Shown one piece after another: positions 44,047 to 64,000 of a stretch of 64,000 nucleotides of DNA; within the stretch, counting starts at the first letter, position 1; each line of letters begins with the position of its first letter. The stretch covers positions 14,422,991-14,486,990 of the forward strand of contig NC_051092.1 in assembly GCF_901709675.1 (NCBI RefSeq), in the 5' to 3' direction. A model generated the notes under the pieces. It did not search any database. It was not told the DNA's origin and saw nothing but the letters and a program-made list of their open reading frames with translations. The translations under genes were made by a program, and so were the position numbers. Origin of the DNA: Syngnathus acus (lineage: Eukaryota > Chordata > Actinopteri > Syngnathiformes > Syngnathidae).

Positions 44047-46209
44047 GCAACTAAGCAGGGATGCCATTAAAGCCCGTTTACAAAATTAACGACACTCTTC
44101 AAATAGCTCACAATTATTATAACCAAGAATTATAGGTAGCAGACGATTCTGTCCAAATATTTTCAAAATCTTCAATGTGGAGTTTATGAAATTGCTGACT
44201 GCTTCACAGGATGAGGAAAATCAGAAAAATCAGATTTGGTGAAATTTCAGTGAGGTTTTCTTTTGCCTTCATATGTCAAAAATCACGTCATTCTATGAGC
44301 AAAAATAATTGCTAATGTTTGAATTCAAAATACAAAGAGAAGACACTCAGTCTTGATTTGGTCGTAACAACAAAAAATATATAAATGGTAAGACACAAAT
44401 ATAGCATATTATTCTTCAGATACTCTAGAACCGAGATAGCAGCAAATTAGTTCACAGATAAAAAAAAAAATAATAATATAGAGGCTCATCTTTTAATAAG
44501 AGTGCACTAAAGTTAGTACTGTGGACGTATTTGCTATGGAAGTCAAGTCCAAATTTACAAATGTGCACAATGTGGCTCGCAGGTCCAGATCAGATATGAC
44601 TAAGCCAGTGTGAAAAATGCAGATGAACAACAACATTTCCATTCGTGCGAGACCATTCAACAAGAGGCGTTAACAAAAGACCAAAGACGAGGCGCTGCAC
44701 GGGTCCATCCAAAAGGAGAAGGTGGTCACATTTTGCTCGGTGGCCAATTCACCTGCGAGAAAGCAGAAAGACCGCCATCACTGGACGTGTGATAGAAAAG
44801 CAAAGTGAGTTTGGACAAGGATGGCGTCAACAGGACGCCGGATCTTCCTTTTGAGGAAGCGCCCACACACCAAGCAACAATGGGAAGGACGGAAGGGTGA
44901 AACCTTGTGTCAACATCCCATCGCAGCCGCTTCTGTATAACAAGTTTCGCTGCATGAGCGTTTCGCTTTTTCGGTTCCCTTCAAAACAGTCCATGAAGCG
45001 CATTTGTATAGCACCAAAAGTCAATTGGGTCACACTCGGACAGTTCTAATCAAGTTGATTAGATGAGATTATAGAAAGATTATAGCATGTTGCCGATCAC
45101 ACTGCGCGGCACTTTGCTAGCATCGCCCGTCAATAGATATAATATTATTGTTTATTATTTGCTGTACCCAAAGCAAATATTTTAAAGAGCAAACCTGTAA
45201 CTGACGTCAAACAGAGTCGAGTCGTCCTCGTCGTCGTTTTCGTCGTTGAGGGGAGCCATCTCCACTCGCTCTGCGGGGGTCGTGATGATGTCATACTTGC
45301 GGGTTTTCCTGATTCTCCTCCCAGATCTGTAAAAAAAAAAAAAAAAAAGAGTAATTAGCAATTAAAAGACAATATTTCAACATTTTTACGGGGTAAAATT
45401 TTGAATTGACAGCGAGGGAAGTAAATTAATCCCCTGCTGATTTTTTTTAAGGGCCCAAATCTGTCTTTAGCTGTATTCCAGTAGTGAGCAACTACTAAGA
45501 AAAAGTCTCGTCACTGTTCGTCAACAAGGATTTCTCCACCAAGCATTACCCACAATTATTTGTTCCACCGAATAAAATGCACATTTGATTACTTCTACAT
45601 TGTGTCTAACCCTACAAAAATGTCAGGTCAAATAATTATCCTCCTGCACGATAACAGAAAAAGCTGTTTTGTATGCATCCCTAGTTTCAAAGTGATCCAG
45701 TTCGACTGCCTCTGATAGAAGATGATAAAACAGACCTTGACTTTTCGCAGAATTGAACACAATCACATGCTCCAAATTGGGTCAAAAGACATTTCACGCA
45801 AACAAACTCTCAAATCATGAGGTGCCAAACAGACGCTTGTGTTTGCACGCTCATGCAGGGAATTTGGAATAACAGTACAAAGATTGTCCCTAAATTCCGC
45901 ACTTGCCCTTGCTTACCTGACCACTTTGAAGAGCAGGCAGGTGATGAGAGCCCCGGTCAACACGCAGGTGCAAATGACGATGACTTTGAGCGTGGGTAGA
46001 TGCGTCATGAGGGAAGAAGTCGGGGATCCGACGGCCGCTCGGGTGCCGTTGTCGCCGCCGCCGTCATCATGTTGGAGGAGGTTAACGGATGCCGCGGCGG
46101 CCGACGTCGCGTTCGGGGGCGAGGCGAGAGAAGGCAGACTTCGGGGCTCGCCTTCGACGCTCCAGAACGCCGCCGCGATTAAAGTTAGAGCTAAATAGAA
46201 GGTCGCCAT
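44041..46209 (-). CDS. fam174b: FAM174B membrane protein
   Basis: FAM174 proteins are small single-pass membrane proteins of poorly defined function, with Golgi roles reported. Minus-strand coding exons are 46209-45917, 45326-45195 and 44752-44749. The frame closes to 142 aa. The terminal exon completes an Arg codon (AG|G) and is followed at once by TGA at 44751-44749; the rest to about 44041 is 3' UTR ending near a minus-strand AATAAA (44046-44041). The protein has a signal peptide ([20 protein letters not shown]), a low-complexity Ser/Ala/Pro ectodomain with an N-glycosylation site (NATS), and a membrane helix at about residues 76-94. A basic [10 protein letters not shown] stop-transfer region and the conserved cytoplasmic tail [11 protein letters not shown]...[10 protein letters not shown] follow; the tail is the family signature. 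It lies between st8sia2 and chaserr/chd2 exactly as in mammals. If the 45195 donor were not used, translation would end within 15 bases (stop at 45184-45182). Confidence 0.9.
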
Positions 46210-46970
46210 TGAAGCCAAAACGGATCCACTTTATAGTTCCTCTCCAAAAACGTCACGTTCGCAACAACAGCTGTCACATTGTTGACTACAGGTTGCTCTG
46301 ACGTTTTGCTATTTTACAAAATAAAGAAAACGAAAGACACAAAATAACATCTCGACTGTAGTGCAAATCTACAATGAATTAAAAGATTTTGTTTTCAACT
46401 TGCATTTGATTCTGTGAAGCGGGTCCCTTGAGGCAAATTGAAGGCAATACCTTGGATTGGGATTATCCACCCCCTCCGGAAGCGCTCAATGGACCAGCCC
46501 CCTCTTGTTGCTCATGTGGGATGTAGAAATCCAGTGACGCCTTCCTGACAAACTCGGAATTGGCAATGTCTACGGCTGACGTCACTGGTTTAATCTGCTG
46601 TATCTAAATGATAAGATTTAATCTTTTGAATGGAATACTGTTATTTCCATAACACCCTACCACCCAAAAAATATCATGGCACACCACCAAATAAAAAAAG
46701 GTTTATTAAATGAACACGTCCACAGTCATGAATCGAATATGTGAACTAAATTAGCCTCGGAATTCAACTGCCCGTTTGACGTCAACATCTGACCAAATTA
46801 CAAAATTTAGCCTATGTAGTCCTTTTGAATAAAATGCTGCAATTTGATAACTAATCTGTTTTTTAAAATGTACTGCTTAGTTTGCAAGTGAAAGGCACAT
46901 CTTGTTCGTTTCGTTTCCATTGCGAGCTTGCTGATCGACCGAGTCGTCTTTGTTGCAATATTTGTAATGC

Positions 46971-46984
46971 CCACCAGGTGGCAG
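46971..46984 (+). promoter_or_regulatory. CTCF-like motif
   Basis: CCACCAGGTGGCAG fully matches the CTCF core consensus CCASYAGRKGGCRS. It lies between the fam174b promoter and the chaserr promoter, a plausible insulator position. Motif evidence only. Confidence 0.5.
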
Positions 46985-48408
46985 CACAAAACAACAACAG
47001 ACGTCATTTGACTGTTGCCTTTCCACGAAGTATGTTCTGGTTGGAGGCCATTTGTTATAATAGGATGCAACCATTGCCTAAGGAGGAGCTACCGATAGGA
47101 CAGTGTGACCTTTGTGCACACAGTTCCATGATCACGTTTGACAATTCTAATCGTTTTGAAGATTATTGAACCTATTATTAATTATTGGTTAAGACATGAG
47201 ACATGCTGTTTTGAGTGAAATGTGATGACAAGAATTCTTTTTGACAGGTTGAAAGAAGCTGCTCCTAAAGCGTCTTGCAAATGAACACTTGTCACGCCAG
47301 GTAAGATGTTATAAGAAACCGATGTAACGTGGTGCAAGGTGGGGAGTTTTTAGAAACGTTAAGCCAATGAATGTAGTAATCCTGTTTGGGCTGTTTTTGC
47401 AGGGCACACCTTCACATGCACAACAGCAGCTGTAATTTTCTGCGTACAAATTACACGTCATCTTTGCTTCCAGGATTAATACAACAATGCTAAACACAAA
47501 TATCTGCACAAGGCTGCTCAGATGTAATTTGTTTGGTCTGAGAGACTAAAACGTGTGCACGCCCTCTTAAAACTGAGGATGGCTGTTAGAATATGATGCA
47601 ACCAAGGCTGAACTTTGTAGCCATAATTCCGCAACATTAACGGAATACAAAACCACAGCAGAATCCCATTTAACATGAGTATCAATGTGATTGGATGAAT
47701 CGGAACACAGCCAGTAATAATAGGATGTGCACACTTTTGCAATGATTTGTCATTTGGTTTTGCATTTTTGTATTAATTGTACGTCAGGAAACATTTTGAT
47801 GTTATTTATCTTAGTGACAGTTTCTTTTTAAAAACCACAAAACCCAGGCATTGGAATTAGGGTGTGAAGACTTCTTCTATCCACGTAATGTCTACCTTTA
47901 TGAGTAGAGTCGCTTTACATCAGTGTCAGAATGCATTGACACCAAGGCTGACACCTTTGGTACGTGTGTACTTATTCCCTTCCCCCTATAAACCAGTTTT
48001 GCTGGCCACAGTGTTGGCTCATCTTACACTGGCCACATTTTTGCAGGCCGCTGCTGTTGCCAGGCGGATGATCTTTTTTAAGATGTCTTCCTCCTGCAAT
48101 GGGCATGCGCCGCAGCGTACATCATCTCATTGGCTCCCAATGGGGGTGGAGTGCATAGCACAGGCGCCACAAAGCAGCCAACAAAGGCTGCATTGACTGA
48201 ACTGCCAGTTAGCGAGATTTAGATGATGTCACCGCTGAATGTATAATAACAAATTTGATTAAAATGGTGATGAATAATAAGACGAATACGAGGGACCGTG
48301 TTGAGAATTGTTTTTCTTGCCTGTAACTATGAGACTATAACGTGAGGCAGCTTTTGCTAATTACCTTATTGGTTACTTATAGTTCAAACCAAACAGTGTC
48401 TTGTGGTG

Positions 48409-48409
<1 letters not shown>

Positions 48410-48485
<76 letters not shown>

Positions 48486-48486
48486 C
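48410..48486. repeat. (CAAT)n microsatellite
   Basis: About 19 uninterrupted CAAT/ATCA units. Read in frame they give a false NQSI repeat protein. Confidence 0.96.
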
Positions 48487-48879
48487 AACTTGTATTGTGC
48501 ATGAAGAGACAAGGCAAATCTGAAGAAAATTCTGCTGGGTTTTCATTCGTTTATAGTTTATACCACTATGTTTATAATCCATCTTTCTGTATTGCTGTCC
48601 ATTTTTACAATGCATTTTTATAGTGACAAAAGTCAAAGTATAAAAATATCTTTAAGTATGATAATCTGGCTGAATGAGGGAAAACAAACAAACTAACAAA
48701 CTAACTAACTAACTTAACCTGACCAAGTTCTTCTTAAAAATTAAATCGTTTGGAGCTCAAATCCAGGCAATAGTGAATTTTCACATTCAAACCTAAAGAA
48801 AAAACGGATGTAATCTTCAGTTAAATGTTTCATTTTGTTTGAATGGGTGGCATTATCAATAACCAAAGCTAGCTGTATC

Positions 48880-49000
48880 ATTTTATTTGATATAAAAATA
48901 AGTACGGACAACGTGTGCGACTGTTTCTTCTGTCGTGTCAGGAAACAACAAGACGACGACATTAGCGCTTAAATGGCGGCCATTGCTATTGCCGTCAACT
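48880..49000 (+). promoter_or_regulatory. putative chaserr promoter
   Basis: AT-rich sequence switches to CG-containing sequence around 48900-48970, just before the exon 1 block with the AAATGGCGGCC YY1-like motif (48970-48980). The exact start site is inferred. Confidence 0.45.
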
Positions 49001-52000
49001 AGGCGGGGAGGAAGTGGAGCTTCGCTTACGTTGCGAGGCAAAAAGTGGGCAGAGCCCGCGAAGGATATGAGCTGGTCGGGAGGCGGAGAAGAAAGACACA
49101 CGCAACAGAGGAGGCAAGCGAGCTGCATCAACAGGAAAGCGCACCAGAGCCATGGCGCCCAAACGCTCACTAAAACGACGAAAATTGCCAGAAAACAACA
49201 CGCCAACCGGGGCAGACGACGGCGGATAGTCGGAAACGACGATGTTGGTAAGAACAAATTCAACAATTACACGTTTAAAGGCGGGAAAGCGCGTCGACAG
49301 GGTGGACGGAGCAATATGGTGGAAAAGGACGACAGAGACGCAGTGTTGTAAAAAACAAAAATGGCTATGGTGTGCTGCCTGAAATAAAGACAACAATTTA
49401 GACGACGAAATTCGTTCTGTATTTAGTGGTAGTGAGTGTAAAATAACTTAATTGCTTGCCCTGCATTGTATTTACATGGATGATAGTCGAAGAAAGGTAT
49501 TTTTCTCGATGTTTCTCGTTGTCTTTCAACCTACGCATTTAAAATTTGCTTTGTCCTTGAAAGGACAAATGCCCTTGTGTGTTTTATGTCGAATAAAAGC
49601 AATGTATTCGGAAAATGTTTAGTCTTTAAACCGTGTACAGGTGCTTTGTGACAAATCCTGTATGGATTTATGTGTTTTGTGATTTTCCCCTCTTATAATC
49701 ATTTTTAAGGGTTTTTGTCGAATTGTAAAATTCCCTTAAATGGCAGATAGACGTGTTTTGCAATCACACGATCAAATTCACTGTTAATGAAGATGTAGTG
49801 TAGTTATTTCAAAGTCTTACACAATTTAGTTTTAAATATTTTTTACCAATTCGCTAAAAAAACCCGAAATGATGTATATACAGATTTACAACAAATCATT
49901 TACTGAATACTCCCTAAACAAATTGCACTTGGTAAATTCATCAAAGGAAGACACCGTATGTTTAAATACTTAGTATATCTAGAAATATAAAATAGGGTGT
50001 TGGTATTTAACCCTTTAAGGTACTGCATGGAGATTTAATTTAAAATTTGTTTTACACATGCAATCTATATTACATTAAACCTGCAAGAAACATTAAGGCA
50101 TCATTTTAGAACATATGAATGCACATTTATATTGACTTAAGTCTAAATAATAAAGTAGGAAAATGCACAAAATGTTCTTTAAACCACAATCCCGTAGACA
50201 AGACAGTTGCTTAGTGACACTAGTAGACAATTACATCTAAACAAAATACCTAACCATATGTGAATATCAAACGATATATGTTGAATGTAAGAATTAGTCC
50301 ACGTTATGGGAAAAATATCTTGGCTCACCAATTCCCTATGGGTTTATACTGTAGAGAGCAAAAATAATAAACCCCCAAGAGATATTAAGTGTTTTCCAAT
50401 TGACGAAGCACATTACCATAATTAAACTCATTTTAACTACATTACACCAAATGTCGGCAATATTACTGAAAATATCTGAAAACAAATTGCGCGTTTTAAA
50501 AAAATGATGATCCGTCTAAATTAACAACCATTTTGTATTTCAGATGGATTCCACTTGGCCGATAACACTGGGCTGTAGAAGGACAGGATCGGCTAACCCA
50601 AGGAAGATGGTACGTTTTTTTCGTTGTTTAACATGTTGTGTAGTATTGACTGCATGTCATATGTAGCCACTAGGTTGTGCTATTGGCTTGTCTCGTCTCG
50701 TAACGCAAACTTTTTGTATTTTAAAGGGCTGACGTCAGGCTACGAAGACATTGCGGATGGATTTGTCCGATTTACTCTCCAGAGTAGAATTGTAAGTGTT
50801 TTCTCAAAGAATGAAAACATTTTTCGAAATACTCCTTGGCTGCGAGTTGTAAAGCGAACACTATGAACCAACGAGAACAAAATTTGAAAAGTACGCGAAT
50901 ATATATTTTCTTGCTAATGTACAATTTCGTAACTACGGTGTTGCTAAAACCTGTTACCCGCTATGATTTGTTGCATTTCGGAAATAGTGACAAATGTTCA
51001 TATTCATAGAATGCTAAAAAAGGATAGGATCTTACTGTTTCGTTAGTTATTTAATTTTACGAACTGTTAAATTAATTGGGACTTCATCCATCGACTGGAT
51101 CGCTTGAAGAGATTTTTGGCTAGCTACTTAAACGTGCGACACAAATGTTTGGTTATTCCGAATAGGGACCCTATTTACCAAATACAATTCACAAAAACTG
51201 ATTGTAGTCATAATAGGCATTCATTGCAATACCATTTGAGAATTTTTGGTATTTGTGGTGTCATCACTTACAAGTTGAGGTTTTCATCTATGGGCGTTTA
51301 TATACCTCAAAGAATTTAGGCTAAGGATGAAGTTGAGCATCGACTTGGATGGAAGTTTGTATCAATCGGACAACACTGTAGGCCTTTTTGACATTGTCAG
51401 TAATGGTGGATGGCTTATTAAAGATTATTAAAAATCTCAATGTGAAAGTAAGATGAAAAAAAGATGACATGAAGACTAACAGCCATAGGTACCTATCTAG
51501 ACTAAGCCACGCCCTCGTCAATCCAGTGGGACGGTTTTCACTTCCAAATGGGTGGGATACTATAACTACCCAAACGAGCCTACGAAGGTGAATTTTGCAG
51601 ATGAGAAGGTCATTAACGTTCTGGAATCACAAATGACTATATAGAAATTACCTGGTTGTGCCTGTGAATATTCCCATTTAGCCATATTTCATTCTCATTC
51701 ATGGCCTTGGGCAACCGCAACAGTCCAATTGTGATCAAGATCGCTGCGAAATTGCCTGGTCCAAAGATGTAATCTGTTCAGTTGGTTCCATAACTAGCCA
51801 TATGGCTTCCATGGCTCATTCCAGCGACTTGGCCCCTTAATTTTCAATGATGGCCCATCAGAAACTAGGAGTTGAACAAAATAGCCATTCCCATGAGCCA
51901 CATTCGTTTTTAGGACCTTCTCGACAAGTAAATTTCAAGATTGTACTTCACTATATCTTCAAATCTTGAGGATTCATGTTCACAACTCAAGGAATGATTA

Positions 52001-53810
52001 AGGATTCTGAAAATTTAGCTACACTCAAGTGAAGAACTTTGACTTTGCCAGCAAAAACATACTCGTTAATTCCAGTAAAGTTAGAGTACCCAACCCTTGT
52101 CTTCATTTTGAAAGAGCGCACTTATTTGACATTTGAAGAAAATCTTGATTGTAGACTCTGGAGCTGGTTGCTGACTATGGATTTGATGGACAGTGATAAT
52201 CACCATCTGGAACTAGTTCCCAAAGACCATTCCGCCCTGTACTCCTTTGGAAAGCTTTCTAAGATCAGTGCCCCCCATAATGCACCACAAATGGTTTAAA
52301 AAATAGGTAAATAGTTTGCAAAGCTGGGATAATGGATCATTCACATCAGATCATTCAAATTTGGCGCGATCATAAAAGCCAATGTGTTTCCAAAACAAAC
52401 TGGAGACATAGGCTCGCATGACAAGCACATCAAGTCATCATTTTGGATGTCACTCATTGTTGTCCTCATCTCTTCCACAGAGGAGACATGGACTGGTAGG
52501 AGGATTTTTCAAATTGGGATCAATAGAAGACAGCTCAGTAAGTTTTTTTTCTCTCCAAGTTTCATCTTGATTTGGAAAAAATATAACCAATTGAAATATT
52601 CTTTGTTTTTTTGTTTTTGTTTAACTTTACAATAGCCTACGATCTTTTCCTTATGACACGTGCTTACAATTCTAAAGACTTGCAACAGATGTCATTTCCA
52701 GGATTAAAATTCGACGATAATTAAAAAAATTTAAAATTTTCTCAAATGCTGAGAATTTGACAATATTCTCTTTTTTCGTATTGTCACTGGCCCATGGCAT
52801 TGTTCTGTCTGGTATATTCATTTTTCTTAAATCGATGCGCTGCTATGTTATGACGTGACTTTCTCGCTATCGTAATTTCAGCAGCATATAAATTGGGAAT
52901 TTAAGATTGATCATGTTTTACTGCATACAAATTATACTGAACCGTACCACTTAGTGGAAGTGGACCAAAAAGGCATTTGCCACAGTTGAAGATAGAAAAA
53001 AAAACAACTGCTTTATTCTGAACACTACTGGACTTGGAAACCACAGAAACAAAAAGGACAGTTGTAACGTAGTAGTTGTAAAATGTCTCGCTTTGTATGC
53101 TATTGCATTCCGTCACGGCAAATTGTATATTCACTCAAATTTTTTGTTTTATACTTGACAAATTTTATTTTGTACTCCATCCACCCAACAACCGAAATTT
53201 GAACAATGAAAAATGTCTTGAATGGCTTTTGCACGGTTGCTAAACCATCGACTTAACCACCGAGACCCACTTGCCGATGTTTATCCAACTTTTTGTAGAT
53301 TCTCTTCTGTCTCTGCTGTTGAGTATTATAGTAAGAAAACTTGGGGATTTGGTCTTTGTCTACACCTGACACACCACTAGTGGTCAATTGTTGAATTGCT
53401 TTTTCGAACAGTTGCTAACATTTGACCAACGCAATAGTCTACTTCAGCTTTTGATTTTTGATAACTGCGGCACAGTGAGTGATCATTTGACATGTATTTG
53501 TGGCCTGAAATGTTTCCTTCTTTTTTGTCTCATCAAGACCTCATACAAGTGGATTTCGCAGACAATGGAGACAGCGCTAATACGCGAAGATAGCGTTGTT
53601 TAACGTGAAGATGGCAATTTTTTGACAAGCTGAACCCGTTTTTTGACGACGTTTCGTATGGATTTTTAAAAATATTTTACAACGCAGCGGACATTGGAAC
53701 AATGTTGCTAGCTGTGTTGTGGACTTAACATTTTCAATGTATTTGAGACGCACTAAATTAGCAAATGTACTCATGCTGCTTTGAATAAAGTATACTCTGT
53801 ATTTTTTTCT
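48930..53810 (+). ncRNA. chaserr: chaserr-like long non-coding RNA upstream of chd2
   Basis: Five exons can be drawn with consensus splice sites: about 48940-49246 (donor G|GTAAGA), 50544-50609 (CAG| ... |GTACGT), 50727-50791 (|GTAAGT), 52481-52537 (CCACAG| ... |GTAAGT) and 53562 to about 53805, with AATAAA at 53784-53789. None carries a long conserved frame. In mammals Chaserr is a five-exon lncRNA in tandem just upstream of Chd2 that lowers Chd2 output in cis. Known conserved features are ATGG and AARATGR words, especially in the last exon. Here exon 2 opens with ATGG and ends AAGATG, exon 3 has GGATGGA, and the last exon has AATGGAG, GAAGATAG, AAGATGG (53608-53614) and TATGGAT. Exon 1 starts in a CG-rich patch with ATGGCGGCC. 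Identification rests on synteny, orientation, exon count and motifs, not on an alignment. Confidence 0.75.
53784..53789 (+). terminator. chaserr polyadenylation signal
   Basis: AATAAA lies about 220 bases into the putative last exon, followed by T-rich sequence (53800-53820). Confidence 0.65.
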
Positions 53811-54399
53811 TGGCTTTGTTTTATTAGATATTCCGCTATTTGGCACTGTATTTTGAATTTGTTTACATTCATATTTCAGATGTTTGCAACAGTTATTTTC
53901 AAATAACAGTAATTATAAACAATGCATTTGTCATTGAATGGTATCCAGAAAGATTGATTACTCGTATACATTTCAAATATTAGTGTTCTGTATGACAAAA
54001 GGATGTGAAGTGTTTTCGTGTCATTATTCCTAGTGGTTACTGCAATATGATGTCAAATTAATAAAAGAGTGAAACAGGTTCTGAAATGGTTAAGTAGCAT
54101 TTTGTGAGAAATGAAATGGCTTCCTACGGCTTTCTAAAATGGCTTCTCTGGCTTATCTTCTTCCTGTTCATGCAGGAAGTGATGCAATTGCTGCAAAAGG
54201 ACAAAATATTTCCACTCTTCGATATTCTTTGTCCACTTAAGTGAGCCGAACACTTTCGGTGGTGTTTGTTTAGTTGTGATGAACATAATTTTACGTTTTT
54301 GTAAACGAAAAGTTATAGATGAAGGGGAGGGACTTAAACATCACCTGAGTGTTGGCTAAATGAAAATAACGTCAATCAAAGGCTTTCAGAGCTAGGAAG

Positions 54400-54740
54400 G
54401 AGCTCTAGATGGCGGATGATCCTTAGGAAGGCTGCTATGGGCTGTCGTCATTCCGTTTTTCTTGCCCCTGTGTCGACTGAGGCGACGTCCTGCTATGTTC
54501 TCGTGATGCCTCGGCTCACTTGCTCGACGTTTTGACGGGTTTGACGCCGTTTCGCTGGGCTTTTGTGGCCGTTTTTGCGCGTCGAAGGAGCCGTCTGGGT
54601 TTGCCGTTGTTTTCCATGCAGGGCTCCGGCAGCCATGGCGCGCCTCCATTTTTAGAGTGCTGCTCGCCTCTTGTCTCTCTGACGCTTGACAGCAGAGCGG
54701 GTTCCGAGAGGCCCACGATGTATTTAAAACCTGATTCTTT
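54400..54740 (+). promoter_or_regulatory. putative chd2 promoter and non-coding first exon
   Basis: A CG-rich island in AT-rich surroundings contains a GATGGCGG YY1-like motif (54408-54415), several GACG/CGTCG motifs and CCATGGCGCGCC (54633-54644). Mammalian CHD2 begins with a non-coding exon before the ATG exon; here the ATG exon follows at about 55210. The exon 1 donor is not resolved. Confidence 0.5.
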
Positions 54741-55276
54741 TTGTATTTAATAACATATACCTTATTTTTTTGCAGTCTGGTTTGATTTTTGAGATTTTAT
54801 TATTTTGCAACCGCGGCGAATCGAAACGAAATAGTTAATCTATCGGTACTGCCTTGCTATGAGGTTGCTCTGTTTACATTATTTGCTGAATTAATCCCAT
54901 ATTACTTTATTTTTAATGTTGTCATTTTCCCCGCGATGACGCAGTTACAATTAATTGATGCGACTCGGCACTTGGACAAATCGCTTGCATATGTTGGCTA
55001 ATGGAATAGCACATACCTTTTGGAACTCTATATTCCGTCTATATAATGATAATGATAGATAATGCCCAATCATTTGTATTTAATTCCACTTTCTCCTCTG
55101 GCGTCGCACCGCTTGGGATTTAAAGTGCCTGTCGAGGGGCGAAGGCAATCTTGAGGGACTTGTGTGCTACTTTATGTCTCCTGGAACTTTTTTTTTGACA
55201 CGAATACCAGGACATCAGATCACCTCTCCCAAAGGATATATACACACATTTAAAGCATACACATTTTTCTTCAACG

Positions 55277-64000
<8,724 letters not shown>

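Larger units (their letters stand above)
46210..48929. other. intergenic between divergent fam174b and chaserr
   Basis: Head-to-head spacing of about 2.7 kb. It contains a CTCF-like motif (46971) and a (CAAT)n array (48410). The fam174b promoter should lie just right of 46209. No coding gene is recognised. Confidence 0.6.

Noticed and set aside
48342-48623. Frame with NQSI repeats
   Set aside because: It is the (CAAT)n microsatellite read in frame; no splice or promoter context.
48935-49351. 138-codon plus-strand frame in the chaserr exon 1 area
   Set aside because: It is basic low-complexity sequence that runs through the splice donor at 49247 and shows no known domain; treated as non-coding.
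54392-54750. Short frames in the chd2 promoter island
   Set aside because: They are composition-driven in CG-rich DNA and unrelated to CHD2; the conserved CHD2 N-terminus starts at 55277.

Overview
The window is nuclear DNA of a ray-finned fish. The genes are split by spliceable GT-AG introns, the proteins read as vertebrate orthologues, and the intergenic and intronic DNA carries fish-type hAT/pogo-like MITEs, LINE remnants, an endogenous retrovirus and long microsatellites. The gene order slco3a1 - st8sia2 - fam174b - chaserr - chd2 is the conserved order of human 15q26. Compact introns (slco3a1 coding region in 10.6 kb) suggest a small-genome percomorph, but the species cannot be fixed from sequence alone.

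Layout. (1) 1-4.3 kb: repeat-rich flank with a LINE 3' fragment and an interstitial telomeric block sandwiched between two copies of a ~197 bp duplication. (2) 4.33-14.06 kb, minus strand: a three-exon GnRH receptor. Its first intron holds a ~6.7 kb retrovirus-like element (5756-12420) in antisense orientation, with near-identical LTRs, a 5 bp target duplication and a tRNA-Phe-type primer site. It has only a gag remnant, no recognisable pol or env, and three hAT insertions, two of them nested. (3) 14.1-24.8 kb: intergenic region with a pogo-like MITE interrupted by another hAT, a perfect 20 bp hairpin and a CTCF-like motif. (4) 24.8-36.0 kb, plus: slco3a1, nine coding exons, 696 aa. (5) 37.4-42.8 kb, plus: st8sia2, six coding exons, 389 aa. 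(6) 46.2-44.0 kb, minus: fam174b, three exons; the last contributes only the end of the final codon and the stop. (7) 48.9-53.8 kb, plus: a five-exon non-coding gene matching chaserr in position, orientation, exon number and ATGG/AAGATG motifs. (8) 54.4 kb to the window end, plus: chd2, 23 coding exons covering tandem chromodomains and the whole SNF2 ATPase core, truncated by the window end.

Exon junctions of the five protein genes were read by hand and every junction keeps the reading frame. The genes act in separate processes: reproductive hormone sensing, organic anion transport, neural polysialylation, a small membrane protein, and chromatin remodelling. The one local functional pairing supported by known biology is chaserr acting in cis on chd2. 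The parts most worth follow-up are chaserr, the young pol-less retroelement, the telomeric insertion with flanking duplication, the perfect hairpin near 20.56 kb, and a promoter-like cluster inside chd2 intron 1.
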